Shown one piece after another: positions 9,878 to 19,192 of a stretch of DNA of 64,000 nucleotides. The DNA is from a bacterium (GTDB taxonomy: Bacteria > Sysuimicrobiota > Sysuimicrobiia > Sysuimicrobiales > Segetimicrobiaceae). Every line of letters starts with the position of its first letter. Position 1 is the stretch's first letter. The position numbers and the translations under genes were made by a program. The stretch covers positions 170,099 to 234,098 of the forward strand of contig DATGHU010000026.1 of assembly GCA_035307765.1 (NCBI GenBank). Reading direction: 5' to 3'. A model generated the notes under the pieces. That model was not told the origin of the DNA, did no database searches, and worked only from the letters and a program-made list of their open reading frames with translations.

Positions 9878-11416
9878 TCACCCGCGCAGTTGCTGCGCGT
9901 AGCCGACGATGGCCAGAAAGAACAGCGCCGGGTGCCAGATGAGTTCGGTGCTGAACGTTGAGGTCACCAGCAGCACGATCAGGACCCCGACGGCCTCGAG
10001 CCAGAGCCCACCCGTTTCTGCCTCGTGGAGCGCGAGGGCTCGGAAGCGCCACAAAGCCGTACACACGCTCACCAACGCAGCCAGAAGAAGCGCGAGCCCC
10101 AGCGCGCCGGTACTGAGGAGGACCTCCAGCCACGTGTTGTGGAGCGTGGAGGTCTCCGATTCGCCGATGTTCGCCAGCACGGTAAACCGGGGCCCGGCGA
10201 ACCCGCCGAACCCCACCAACGGATGCTCCTGGAAGCGGTCCCAGGCGTAATTCCACCACGTCGTCCGCCCCGAGAGCGATTGGAACAATTCGGCGTCCTG
10301 CCCCCGGAGGACGAATTGCTGTGCCGCGTCGCGTAGCCCCGGGGTCAAGAGCACGATCAGCGCGGCCGCCGCGATGGCCATGGAGACGCGCCACCGGCGC
10401 ATGGCGATGAGGATGACGACCAATGCGAGCAGGAACCCGGCAAGCGGTCCCCGGCTCTGTGCAAAGATCAGGCTGGCGAGACTCAGCAGGAAGGCCACCG
10501 CGTAGAATCCCCGGTGCGCCGTCGGGCGCGCGAGGCGTATCATGGCGACGATCCCCAAAACCGCCCCCATCCGCCCGACGGTGTTGGGGGGGATCAGCGG
10601 CACCACCCCGGAGATCGATATTCCCAGCAGGCCGCGCGTGGGTTCCAATGCCACACTCGGCCACACGAACACGCCTGCCCACACCACGAGCAGGAGGCCC
10701 CCGTACAGGGCCCACGTCCAGTCGAAGATCGTCTTGTACCCGCGCAGGCTCCGTAGGGTGGCCACAATCGCCGCCAGCAGTGCGAGATCGGTCAAGAACT
10801 CCAGGGACTTGTACGCGGTCCACGCCGGGTAGACCGACCACGCGACGGACGCCAGGTTGACGAGCCCATAGACCATCAGCCACCCTACGGCTCCCTTGGA
10901 CAGGACGGCGAGCGGATTGGTCGCCTTCATGGACAGGCGGAGCAGGAGCGTCACGGCGACGATCCCCACCAGCGCCACCCTGTAGACCGCCCAAGGATCG
11001 AGGGGATTCTCGACCGACGCCTCCGCGCTGCGAATGCGGAACGTGAAGTCACTCAAAAAGAGGGCGGTCCAAAGCACGTGCCACCACCGCAGCCGAGGAA
11101 GGAGCGCGCTCAGCATCGGCACCCCGGCCCAGACTAGCCAGAGCACGCTCGCGCCCCCGATCACGGCCAACGTCGGCATCAGGAACTGGGGAGCCAGCCA
11201 GGCGAGCGCCAGGACAATCCCACCACAGGCGACGAACAGACCTACCCCGCTCAACGCAACGGGTGCGGCCGGCCGCCTCGGCCCCCGGACACCCAATGTC
11301 GAGATCACGCCTCTACCTCCCGGCGCTGGCGATGTGGCACGCGGGGCTGCACCGGAGTGTTCCGCCGGCCGCGCAGGACCCGGATGCGATCTCTGACTCG
11401 CACCCAGCGCCTGCAT
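9878..11416 (-). CDS. O-antigen ligase/polymerase-family membrane protein
   Basis: 512 residues with about 11-12 hydrophobic segments. A large extracytoplasmic loop at about residues 340-420 contains SGRTTWWNYAWDRFQEHPL and GFGGF, followed by LHNTWLEVLLSTGALG. This Wzy_C-type signature is shared by WaaL ligases and Wzy polymerases. In a Wzx/Wzy-type locus the likely job is polymerisation of flipped repeat units. The first 45 residues are Pro/Ala-rich, so a start further inside, near the VISTLGV segment, is possible. Confidence 0.85.
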   Translation of the reverse strand: MQALGASQRSHPGPARPAEHSGAAPRATSPAPGGRGVISTLGVRGPRRPAAPVALSGVGLFVACGGIVLALAWLAPQFLMPTLAVIGGASVLWLVWAGVPMLSALLPRLRWWHVLWTALFLSDFTFRIRSAEASVENPLDPWAVYRVALVGIVAVTLLLRLSMKATNPLAVLSKGAVGWLMVYGLVNLASVAWSVYPAWTAYKSLEFLTDLALLAAIVATLRSLRGYKTIFDWTWALYGGLLLVVWAGVFVWPSVALEPTRGLLGISISGVVPLIPPNTVGRMGAVLGIVAMIRLARPTAHRGFYAVAFLLSLASLIFAQSRGPLAGFLLALVVILIAMRRWRVSMAIAAAALIVLLTPGLRDAAQQFVLRGQDAELFQSLSGRTTWWNYAWDRFQEHPLVGFGGFAGPRFTVLANIGESETSTLHNTWLEVLLSTGALGLALLLAALVSVCTALWRFRALALHEAETGGLWLEAVGVLIVLLVTSTFSTELIWHPALFFLAIVGYAQQLRG

Positions 11417-11471
11417 CTCACCACCCCGGACCTGGTGCGATCCCGCGGTCGACTCCTACCCCCGGCTTGGT

Positions 11472-12470
11472 TCACAGACGTAGGCCGACGGCAGGACCCT
11501 CGGGCGCTTGCCCCCTACCCTCTCTCTCCCCGTCCAGACGGCTCGCCTCCAAATTGGACCCGTGCGGCACGTCACGGCCGATCGCACCGCCTGCGCCAAG
11601 TTCGTGGACGACATCCGCCCACCACGCCGGCGGGCCTTTGGCCGACCAGCGCACCCCCCGCGGCGCCCACTCCTGCCAGGCGCCCAGGAGATCCCATGCC
11701 CCGGACACCTGATCTCGAAGGGTGCAGACGCTGTCCCCGCTGCAGGTGAACCGGGGGATCCTGAAGGGCGAGTCCGACGCCCGAATCCCCCGCCACGTCA
11801 CCGCGGCCGCATATTCATACCCGGCGCCCGACACCACATCGACCGTTTCCCTTGTGAAATCGCAGTGGGGTTTGCCGAAGGGATACGCCATAAGACGGAC
11901 GGGCACGCCCAGCCGGTGTTCCATGATGTCCTTGGGTCGCCGCACCTCCAGTTCCGCCGTGCGTCGATCCAGACGCGCCAGGTTGGGATGGCTGTAGGTG
12001 TGCGCTCCCACCTCCATCCCCGCCCGCTGCATTTCCCGCACCGCCGGCCACTCAAGCGGGCGGAGTTCGCTCGCGTGCGCACCCCACAACGTGCGGAGTC
12101 TTTCCAGGACGACCGGATTCCTCTCCAGCAGCCCAACCGTGAGGAAGAACGTCGCGGGGACCCCGTGCTCCCGGAGCAGGGGGAACGCGTATTCGTAGTT
12201 GTCGGCGAAGCCATCGTCAAAGGTAATGGCGACGACCGGCTGCCCCGCAGGGGATAGCGACGCGGCCCGAACGGCGGCTTGAAGATGCACAATCGTACAG
12301 TGCTGTTTCAGCCAACTCAGGTGCTGCGAAAACAGAGCCGGCGTCGCTGAGCGAAACGATCCGGTGGGGTGGATGGAATGGTAGCAGAGGACCACCACCC
12401 TGGAGGATACTCGGGGGACCACTACCCGCCGGCCCAGCTCGACGAACAGCCGCCTAAGCCACTTTCGCAT
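11472..12470 (-). CDS. Polysaccharide deacetylase-family protein
   Basis: About 332 residues. The NodB-type domain is evident: CYHSIHP near the N-terminus, the catalytic/metal ITFDDGFADN, GVPATFFLTVGLL, the metal-binding VGAHTYSHPNL and MAYPFGKPH. Such enzymes remove N-acetyl groups from polysaccharides such as PNAG or other GlcNAc-containing chains. The C-terminal 50 residues are a poorly conserved tail. The ATG at 12470 is chosen because AGAGGA lies six bases upstream; a GTG at 12485 is also in frame. A conserved upstream element shared with the wza promoter region lies 60-145 bases before the start. Confidence 0.9.
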   Translation of the reverse strand: MRKWLRRLFVELGRRVVVPRVSSRVVVLCYHSIHPTGSFRSATPALFSQHLSWLKQHCTIVHLQAAVRAASLSPAGQPVVAITFDDGFADNYEYAFPLLREHGVPATFFLTVGLLERNPVVLERLRTLWGAHASELRPLEWPAVREMQRAGMEVGAHTYSHPNLARLDRRTAELEVRRPKDIMEHRLGVPVRLMAYPFGKPHCDFTRETVDVVSGAGYEYAAAVTWRGIRASDSPFRIPRFTCSGDSVCTLRDQVSGAWDLLGAWQEWAPRGVRWSAKGPPAWWADVVHELGAGGAIGRDVPHGSNLEASRLDGEREGRGQAPEGPAVGLRL

Positions 12471-12529
12471 CGGTTGTCCTCTCACGACGGCTGCACGCGC
12501 AGGGCGGAGCGGTCATGTACGCTCCCATC

Positions 12530-12613
12530 TGCCCTAACCCTCTTTGTACTGCCCAGATAGGGGGCCGTCGATATATCCCTGGGAAATAGCCGCGATTCGA
12601 AAGATAGACTTTT
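12530..12613 (-). promoter_or_regulatory. Conserved upstream element, copy A (before deacetylase gene)
   Basis: Read on the plus strand it contains CTTTGTAC (12542-12549), exactly 17 bases, then GTCGATATATC (12567-12577), and 25 bases later GATAGACTTTT (12603-12613). The same blocks, in the same order and with the same 17-base gap, occur at 19193-19278 upstream of the wza gene. Both copies precede minus-strand polysaccharide genes. A promoter plus activator site is the simplest reading. Confidence 0.55.
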
Positions 12614-12769
12614 CATCCGGGACCGAGGCAGCCGAGGGAGTCCTTTTGGTCCTCCGGTTGGCGTCGGTTTACGAGGCCCCGTGCAGGTGTGCGCATTTCC
12701 GGTGGACATAACGAGGGGCTATTCCGTGGTAGCACGATCGCGCGGCCCCCTGCTCTGGTCGGCGTCCGT

Positions 12770-13585
12770 TCATCGGGTGGGGGAGGTCTCGCTCCCCTCC
12801 GCGACCGCCGGAGAGTCGACGAAACGCAGATCGCTGAGGTAGTGCGCCAGAGGGGTCACGTCCGCAATGTCCTCATGGTCCGCTTCGGTTTGGACGCCGA
12901 TCGCCTCCTCGGGTGAAGCGTCCAAGCCGTCTGAGAGCGCCTCGAGGCGCGAGACAGAGGTGGAGAGCCGTTCGACGAACGCGGCGGTTTGTCGCACGGT
13001 CTCCCGCTCGAGGAGGGCGACCCGATGCTCGGTCCACGCCAAGATCTGGGCGGTCTCATCCCCCGACCGCCTCAGCTCTAGGCTCGCCACCCGCTCCGCA
13101 GCGCGCAGCACTTGTTGGGCAAGCACGCGGGCGCTGCCGATGATGTCGGCCGCGGCGGCCCGCGCCGCGCCTACGACCTCGCAAGCGGCCCGTTCCGCCG
13201 CCGCGGTGATCTCTTCCGCTCTGGTGTGGGCATTCTCGAACACCCGCTGGGTGGTCACTAAATCGTCGGGGGAGGGCCACTCCAGTTGCTGATAGGCTCG
13301 CAGCTTCGTCTGGACGGCCGCCAGCTCTCGCTGTAGCGTCTCGGTATCGCGGGTCGCCACACTCAGGGCACGCTCGAAGTCTCCGCGTTTGACCATCTCC
13401 AGGGTCAGCCGCTCGCGAAGCCTGCCCAGCGCCGTGGCCGCGTCAAGGACCGATTGCCGGACTTCCTTTCGATCGGCGCCAAAGAACCGCACCCCGAATC
13501 GTTGCGACGCGATCTGGTCAGGGCGCACGTCCACGTCCGTCACCTCCGGCAACAAGCCTGCGCCGGCTACGGATCCCGCCGCCAC
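12770..13585 (-). CDS. DivIVA-domain-like coiled-coil protein
   Basis: 271 residues. Residues 15-60 (VDVRPDQIASQRFGVRFFGADRKEV and on) resemble the N-terminal DivIVA/GpsB membrane-targeting domain. The rest is Ala/Glu/Arg-rich and probably forms long coiled coils, ending in an acidic tail. DivIVA proteins mark curved membrane or cell poles and recruit envelope machinery, so this may position the polysaccharide machine; that is inference. The start is uncertain: GTG at 13585 or GTG at 13543, each with a purine run unusually close. It lies between the deacetylase and the priming transferase. Confidence 0.6.
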   Translation of the reverse strand: MAAGSVAGAGLLPEVTDVDVRPDQIASQRFGVRFFGADRKEVRQSVLDAATALGRLRERLTLEMVKRGDFERALSVATRDTETLQRELAAVQTKLRAYQQLEWPSPDDLVTTQRVFENAHTRAEEITAAAERAACEVVGAARAAAADIIGSARVLAQQVLRAAERVASLELRRSGDETAQILAWTEHRVALLERETVRQTAAFVERLSTSVSRLEALSDGLDASPEEAIGVQTEADHEDIADVTPLAHYLSDLRFVDSPAVAEGSETSPTR

Positions 13586-13680
13586 CTCCCGCCGGGATCC
13601 GGTGGAGATGGCTCAATCCCGCAGCGATCAGAGGGACCCGAGGCTCCACTTTTCGGCAGGAGGATCTCGGACAGTTCGAG

Positions 13681-15078
13681 CTAGAAAGCCCCCCGCCCCT
13701 TCAGCACGGCTCCCATGGATTTCCAGAGAATCTTCAAGTCGCCAAAGATCGAATAATAGCGGAGGTGACGCAAATCCTGCTCGGTGTTCAGGTGCATCGG
13801 CACCTCGCTCCGGCCATTCACCACGTACCACGAGGTCATCCCCTGAGGAACCGCCAGCCGCTGATACTGCCACGGGTCGTACTGGGCGACGACCCACGGC
13901 ATCTCGGGCCGAGGTCCGACCAAGCTCATCTCCCCACGCAGGACGTTGATGAGTTGCGGGAGCTCATCAAAACTCAGGCGCCTGAATAGACGACCGACCC
14001 GCGTCACCCGCGGATCGTCGATCCGCTTGTGGATCATCTTGCCCGATTCGCTGTACACCATCACCGCGTCTTGAGACTTCTCGGCATCCACGACCATCGT
14101 CCGAAACTTATACATGGTGAACAGACGGCCGTTCTCGCCGACGCGCTGCTGTTTGAACAGGATCGGCCCGGGGGAATCCAAGCGAATGAGGACCGCAACA
14201 ACCCCCATCACCGGCAGGGCACAGAGAAAGATCAGCGAGCCCAGCGCCACGTCAAGCAACCGCTTGGCCACGCGTTGAAACCCGTCGATCACCGGTTCGC
14301 GCAGTCCGATCATGGTCAATCCGCCCAGATACTCGACCCGAGTCCGGGCGAAGCCCAGGTCAAAGAAATCGGGAATCATGTACAAGCGCAGCGGCAGTTT
14401 CCAGAGCGAAACCAGCAGGTGCGCCAGACGGGACTGTTCGTGCCGTGGGAGCGCCAAGATGACATCGGTCACGCCGCGCCGGGCCACGATCTCGGGGATG
14501 GCGTGTATCCCCCCGACCTCGAGGCCCTCGACCAGCGTCCCTTCCTTGGCGGGATCGTCATCCACGAACCCGGCAAAGGTGGCCCCGGCCTCAGCCAGAC
14601 TCCTCATGGTCTGGATCCCCAGTGGGCCTGCCCCGACGATCAGAGCCACCGGCATCTGGGGGGCCCAGCGCGCTGTCCGGTAGAGAACCCGGAGGATCAG
14701 TCGGTGTCCCAGCAGCAGCAACAATGCCACCGCGACGAAATACAAGAAGATCAAGCGGGGGAGCTCGCGATACGTCAGGTAGAGCGCCCCCGCCAGCACC
14801 AAGCTCGAGGTGGTCACCCCCACAACCACTCGCCGGGCCTCGTCGACGACCCGGTAAATCCGCCGCGCATCGTACAGGTTGGTCATGGGGAGGATGATGC
14901 CGAACAGGGAGACAACCAGCACGCGAACGAGGACGGGCGCCTTCGCGTCCCACCACCCGATCGGCGGCGAAAATGGGAGCAGACGCAGGCGCACGGCAAT
15001 CGAGAGGGCCAGCGCCCCGCACCCCAGATCCAGCAGGTACAACAAGGTCATGTAGTTCGGCCCGAATCGCCTACACAT
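13681..15078 (-). CDS. Undecaprenyl-phosphate sugar phosphotransferase (priming glycosyltransferase, WbaP/WcaJ family)
   Basis: 465 residues: four to five N-terminal membrane segments, a CoA-binding-like domain (VALIVGAGPLGIQTMRSL near residue 145), and a C-terminal bacterial sugar transferase domain. That domain shows KRLLDVALGSLIFL, a membrane hairpin, KQQRVGENGRLFTMYKFRTM and LPQLINVLRGEMSLVGPRPE. It starts each repeat unit by moving a hexose-1-phosphate from UDP-sugar to undecaprenyl phosphate. The start is ATG with a GAGGG purine run about ten bases away. It stands next to wzc- and wza-like genes, the standard core of a Wzx/Wzy export locus. Confidence 0.93.
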   Translation of the reverse strand: MCRRFGPNYMTLLYLLDLGCGALALSIAVRLRLLPFSPPIGWWDAKAPVLVRVLVVSLFGIILPMTNLYDARRIYRVVDEARRVVVGVTTSSLVLAGALYLTYRELPRLIFLYFVAVALLLLLGHRLILRVLYRTARWAPQMPVALIVGAGPLGIQTMRSLAEAGATFAGFVDDDPAKEGTLVEGLEVGGIHAIPEIVARRGVTDVILALPRHEQSRLAHLLVSLWKLPLRLYMIPDFFDLGFARTRVEYLGGLTMIGLREPVIDGFQRVAKRLLDVALGSLIFLCALPVMGVVAVLIRLDSPGPILFKQQRVGENGRLFTMYKFRTMVVDAEKSQDAVMVYSESGKMIHKRIDDPRVTRVGRLFRRLSFDELPQLINVLRGEMSLVGPRPEMPWVVAQYDPWQYQRLAVPQGMTSWYVVNGRSEVPMHLNTEQDLRHLRYYSIFGDLKILWKSMGAVLKGRGAF

Positions 15079-15176
15079 CCAACGTTGCCCTCGCTACCCC
15101 AGAATCCATGTGATGCCCGGCCCGAGCGGCCGCGCCGCAGGCCAATGAGTCTTCCTCTTCTGCCTTCCTGCTGACG

Positions 15177-17450
15177 TCACCCGGGGAGCCCCTCCTGCAC
15201 CGCCGCGGCCGGCGGCACGTGCTCCGGTGTGGCTCCGACAGCGGTATCCCCAAAATGCCATGGCCCTGCGGGCTCGGCTTCGTAGTAGCTGGAGTAGTAT
15301 CGATCAAAGCTTCCGACGATTCCGGTTGGGACGGCCGTCGCCGCCACCCCGAGGATGCGAGCACCGACGGCCTGCAGCTGCTGCTGCGCCTTGTATGCCG
15401 CCTCCCGGGGCGTCGTGCCGATCTTGACCACCAGGAGCACTCCGTCCGCGGATGACGCCAGCACCGCGGCATCGCTCACCGGAAGAACCGGAGGGGCCAG
15501 GAGCACCAGCACGTCCGCTTCCTCGCGGGCCTGCTTCAACACCGCCCGCATGCGATCACTGCCAAGAAGCTCCGCCGGGTTCGAGGGCCTCCGCCCGGCG
15601 GGCAGGAACCAGAGATTTTCGACCCCCGTCCGCACCACCGCTTGCCGCACCGAGAGCCCTTCGGTGAGGAGGTCGCTGAGACCGTTCGCAGCCTCATCCC
15701 GGACCGTGCGCAGGGCCCAGCACTGGTCCAGCGCGGGCCTGCGCATGTCGCATTCCATCAGCCATACGCGCCGACCCATTTGCGCCAACGCGATCGCGAG
15801 ATTGGCGGCCACGACATCTTGCCCCTCCCATGGCCCCGGGCTCGTGACGAGCAGGGTGCGGAAGGGCTCCTTGTGGACGTAGAGCAGGTTCGTGCGCAGA
15901 TACCGAAACGACTCGGCGAAGGCGGTGCGTAGACGCGCCGCGGCCTGGAGCGATGCGGCCGTGGGGCGCCACTGCGGGAAGAGGTACCACAGCGGGCTGG
16001 TGGCCAACGCCGGTGCGCCCCCCTGCCCCTCCCGCGGCCGCAGCGAATTCCGATCGAGGCGGGGGATCAACCCGAGGATCGGCATCCCCAACACCGCCGC
16101 GGCGTCCTCGCCGGACTTCATCGGATCATCGAAATGCTCCTTGGCGAGAGCGCCTCCAGTGCCGACGATCAGCCCCAGGAACGCGCCGAAGATCAGGTCC
16201 ATCGACCGGGACCTCGCCGGACGAAGCGGCACTTTGGCCGGATCGACCACGCGCACCGCACTGCCGATGGATGCCTCGGCGATCCGCGCCTGCTGGAGTT
16301 TGTCGGACAGAATCTGGTCGACCGTCTCAGCGTCCTTGGCCTGGCGGGCGAGGCGCACCTGCTCAAGCTCCCGTGCGGGCAGCTGGCGGAGCTTGTTTCC
16401 GTACTCCTGAATCGCCGCGGTCAGGGCCCCCTCCCGAGCGTCGTAGGAAGCGCTGACCACCTCATCCTGCCTCAGCTGCTGGGCGAGCTGCTGGTAGACC
16501 GGGTCGACGCCGTAGTGATCGACTTGCAAGCTGCGGGACAACTCGGCGTCCAGACGACGCTTGGTCTCCTGAAGCTTCGCTTCCTCGGCAATCAGTCCAG
16601 GATACTTTTGGGTAAACTGCCGGCGCATGCCGGAGAGGTTGATCTCCTCGGTCGCCAGCTGGTTCTGGAGGCTGGTGATCAGCGGGCTCGGAATCCACTG
16701 GGTGGGCGCCACCTGAGACTGTGAGGCCAGGCGGGCTCGGCTCGCCGCAATCCGCGCCTGGGTTTCCTGCCGCAACGTCCGCACGTCCACCAATTCGGCC
16801 TGCAACTGGCCAAGCCGGTTCACGCTCTGCACGGTTTGATCCTGGACCGCGACATCCCCATGCTCCGACTTGAAGGCTGTCAGCGCTTCTTCGCTTGCCC
16901 GCAGCTTCGGGGCCGCGACCGCCAGTTGCTGCTCGATGGCCTGCCGCAGCTGGGTAGCGCGGAGCCTCCGCGCTCCGAGGTCCATGTCGATGAGGCTGGC
17001 GGCCACGGCATTGGCGGCATCCGCGGCGGCCTTGGGGTTCCGGCTCGCCGCACTGATCGTGAGGAGCTGCGTCTGGTGAAGCGGCTTCACGCGCACCGTG
17101 GCCAGAACCTCGCTGGCCGCCTGAGCCCCCAGCGGAGGGGCCAGACGCGCCTGGGCCCCCTGAATGACGGTGTCGCTCCGAACCAGCTCGGCGAGGGTGG
17201 AAAGGTCAGGAGAGACCGCTTGAGCCTCCGCGTTCGGATCTGTGGGGCCAAACGCCGGTTGGTTGAGGACGACCCCCGGCGGCACCTTGTCCTGCGTGAT
17301 GATCGTTGAGGCCTGGTACACGGGGGGAACGGCCAACGCAGCCACCATCCCCAGTCCGAGCCCGATGAGCAGCGCCCGAAGAACGATCTGCCGGCGCCGG
17401 TAGACCACGTCTATGATGTCTCGTAGTCGCAACTCGTAACTTTTGGTCAT
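15177..17450 (-). CDS. Wzc-like chain-length/co-polymerase protein with degenerate BY-kinase domain
   Basis: About 757 residues; numbering here counts from an in-frame GTG at 17465. It has a Wzz-type N-terminus with membrane segments near 28-50 and 425-440, a long periplasmic coiled-coil stretch, and a CpsD/BY-kinase-like C-terminal domain. The Walker A region (SPGPWEGQDV, 542-551) lacks the Lys-Ser/Thr of EGKST. The Walker B position reads VLVLLAPP where the family usually has an Asp. A Tyr-rich tail, YYSSYY, is kept at 723-728. It probably still controls chain length but may not bind ATP normally. ATG at 17450 is preferred as start, close behind the wza gene. Confidence 0.88.
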   Translation of the reverse strand: MTKSYELRLRDIIDVVYRRRQIVLRALLIGLGLGMVAALAVPPVYQASTIITQDKVPPGVVLNQPAFGPTDPNAEAQAVSPDLSTLAELVRSDTVIQGAQARLAPPLGAQAASEVLATVRVKPLHQTQLLTISAASRNPKAAADAANAVAASLIDMDLGARRLRATQLRQAIEQQLAVAAPKLRASEEALTAFKSEHGDVAVQDQTVQSVNRLGQLQAELVDVRTLRQETQARIAASRARLASQSQVAPTQWIPSPLITSLQNQLATEEINLSGMRRQFTQKYPGLIAEEAKLQETKRRLDAELSRSLQVDHYGVDPVYQQLAQQLRQDEVVSASYDAREGALTAAIQEYGNKLRQLPARELEQVRLARQAKDAETVDQILSDKLQQARIAEASIGSAVRVVDPAKVPLRPARSRSMDLIFGAFLGLIVGTGGALAKEHFDDPMKSGEDAAAVLGMPILGLIPRLDRNSLRPREGQGGAPALATSPLWYLFPQWRPTAASLQAAARLRTAFAESFRYLRTNLLYVHKEPFRTLLVTSPGPWEGQDVVAANLAIALAQMGRRVWLMECDMRRPALDQCWALRTVRDEAANGLSDLLTEGLSVRQAVVRTGVENLWFLPAGRRPSNPAELLGSDRMRAVLKQAREEADVLVLLAPPVLPVSDAAVLASSADGVLLVVKIGTTPREAAYKAQQQLQAVGARILGVAATAVPTGIVGSFDRYYSSYYEAEPAGPWHFGDTAVGATPEHVPPAAAVQEGLPG

Positions 17451-17472
17451 AGGAGAGGCCTCCACATCCTCC

Positions 17473-18729
17473 CTAGAAGGGCTTGAAGATGCTGGCGATG
17501 CCAGCCAGGATGCTCACGATCGTCTGGATGCCGTTGACCTTGTTTTGCGGGACCACCACAACGTCTCCGGGCTCGACCGGAACGTCTTGTGAGATATCGC
17601 CGGTGCGCAGCATTGCCTGGAGATCGGCGGAGATGAGCGCGCCGCGCCCGTTTGGCAGCGCGGTCGTGGTCGTCACCGGGGGCCCGGCAACAAGGTCTCC
17701 GCCGTTGGGCACCGACGCCAGGACGTTTGGTCCGGTGCCGCGCCTCCGCACGATATAGACAGTTTTGGCCGTCCCCGGCCCGGGCTGCGGCCCCCCCGCC
17801 ATCGCGATCGCCTGGAGCATTGTGACCTGCCCCTTGATGACAAATGCCCCTGGGGCGCGCACGTCGCCGAGCACGTAGAATTTGTTGTCCAGCTCCTCGG
17901 GGATGTAGAGCGTGTCTCCGGCCTTGAGCGGAACGTTGAACCCGGTGTTCTGGTCGAGGAGGAGATCGTCCAGCAGGAGGTCCTGGGAGGCGCCGGTGGC
18001 GCGTACCAGCCGGGCCTGCGTCACCGAGGCGCGGTCTGTAAGCCCTCCGGCCATCAGCAAGGCGTCCAGGACCCGCATGTTGCCCTTGAGGCGGATCCGC
18101 CCGGGATGGACCACCTGACCTTCAATCGTCACCACGTTGGTGAGATCCTCAGGCACCACAAGCGTCTCGCCGCTGTGGAGCGCCACGTTGAGGCTGACGT
18201 CTCCGGCGAGCGCCCGGTCGACGTCCACGGCCGTGGGTGCCTCCCCGGGACGCAGGACCTGCACCCCCGTGGTGGAGGCGGTGTCGGTCAGGCCACCCGC
18301 GGCGGCGATCAGGTCAAGAAGGTGCGCTCCAGCCGGCAACTCGTACACCCCCGGGTGAGCCACCTGGCCGAGCATCGACACCCGGATCTTCCGGAAATCC
18401 TTGATCATGACCGTGACATGGGGATCCAGGATGTACGTGGCGTAGGCCGTGGTCAGGGTCGCCCTCAGCCGATCTACCGTGGTCCCGACCGTCGAAACGG
18501 AACCGATCAAGGGGAGGGCAATCCGATTGTCGGGCCCGATCGTGACCGTGCGGGCGAGGTCGGTGTACCCCCAGACGGACACATCCAGGACGTCCCCAGG
18601 GCCGAGCTCGTACGTCGTCCCCGGCGTCTGGCTATTCGCCGGAACGCCCGCCAGGAGCATTACAAACGCGGCAAGTAGCGCCACGGTCGACATGTGCACC
18701 CGCCGAAGACCCTGTCCGTACCTCATCAT
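17473..18729 (-). CDS. Wza-type polysaccharide export protein (OPX family)
   Basis: About 418 residues: signal-peptide-like N-terminus (VALLAAFVMLLAGVPANSQ), a Poly_export domain (YELGPGDVLDVSVWGY), then three SLBB-type domains, each opening with a segment such as VSMLGQVAHPGVYELPAG, VTIEGQVVHPGRIRLKG and FYVLGDVRAPGAFVIKG. A hydrophobic C-terminal helix (IVSILAGIASIF) may anchor it. OPX proteins form the outer channel for capsule or EPS export. There is no clear lipobox Cys. The start at 18729 has GGAGGG about six bases upstream. The wzc-like gene follows 22 bases later, so the two are an operon. Confidence 0.92.
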   Translation of the reverse strand: MMRYGQGLRRVHMSTVALLAAFVMLLAGVPANSQTPGTTYELGPGDVLDVSVWGYTDLARTVTIGPDNRIALPLIGSVSTVGTTVDRLRATLTTAYATYILDPHVTVMIKDFRKIRVSMLGQVAHPGVYELPAGAHLLDLIAAAGGLTDTASTTGVQVLRPGEAPTAVDVDRALAGDVSLNVALHSGETLVVPEDLTNVVTIEGQVVHPGRIRLKGNMRVLDALLMAGGLTDRASVTQARLVRATGASQDLLLDDLLLDQNTGFNVPLKAGDTLYIPEELDNKFYVLGDVRAPGAFVIKGQVTMLQAIAMAGGPQPGPGTAKTVYIVRRRGTGPNVLASVPNGGDLVAGPPVTTTTALPNGRGALISADLQAMLRTGDISQDVPVEPGDVVVVPQNKVNGIQTIVSILAGIASIFKPF

Positions 18730-19192
18730 CCCTGACCCTCCCCGGCCCATACCTTCACCTCGGAGATGCACCCGGGGCCTCGGGGCACTCCCCTACGGAG
18801 CATGCGATCCCACGCTTGAGGCGTGCTGGGAAACAAACGACCAGACAAGTCCCAACCCGTGCGCTTGGGGGACGTGTTTCGAAGGGAGACTCGCATCGCA
18901 CCGGAGGCCAACCATCCTGGCATCCCCGATGGCTTCGGCTGAGGGTCAGCTAAAGCGCCGGCCATTGCTGTGGTCCGATGCGTGCCGCAAGATGTAGCAC
19001 AACTCCCGCTGTCCATTGTGGCCGCTTGCGAAGTACAGCCCGATCACTACATACTGACCGCCATTATAGCGGACGGTGCGTTCCCCGCGGTCCGTGCCAG
19101 CCGCGGAGCAATCCTCTGCCCGAGCATTGACTATTGCCGTGTCCGGCTCGATCCCGCCGCCCCGCTGTTCCCAGTGTCCGCAGACGATCAAA
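18730..19192 (-). other. Long untranslated leader of the wza operon
   Basis: About 460 bases separate the conserved element at 19193-19278 from the wza start. On the minus strand it holds two neighbouring hairpins: GCTGA/TCAGC (plus 18938-18950) and CCATC/GATGG (18912-18932). Frames at 18946-19260 (minus) and 18970-19272 (plus) are open but have no ribosome binding site. I do not recognise a known riboswitch here. Confidence 0.35.

Noticed and set aside
18900-18970. A second GEMM-type riboswitch before wza
   Set aside because: The minus strand has AGCCGAAGCCATCGGGG, but the GGCAAACC and GGTTACCG cores are missing.
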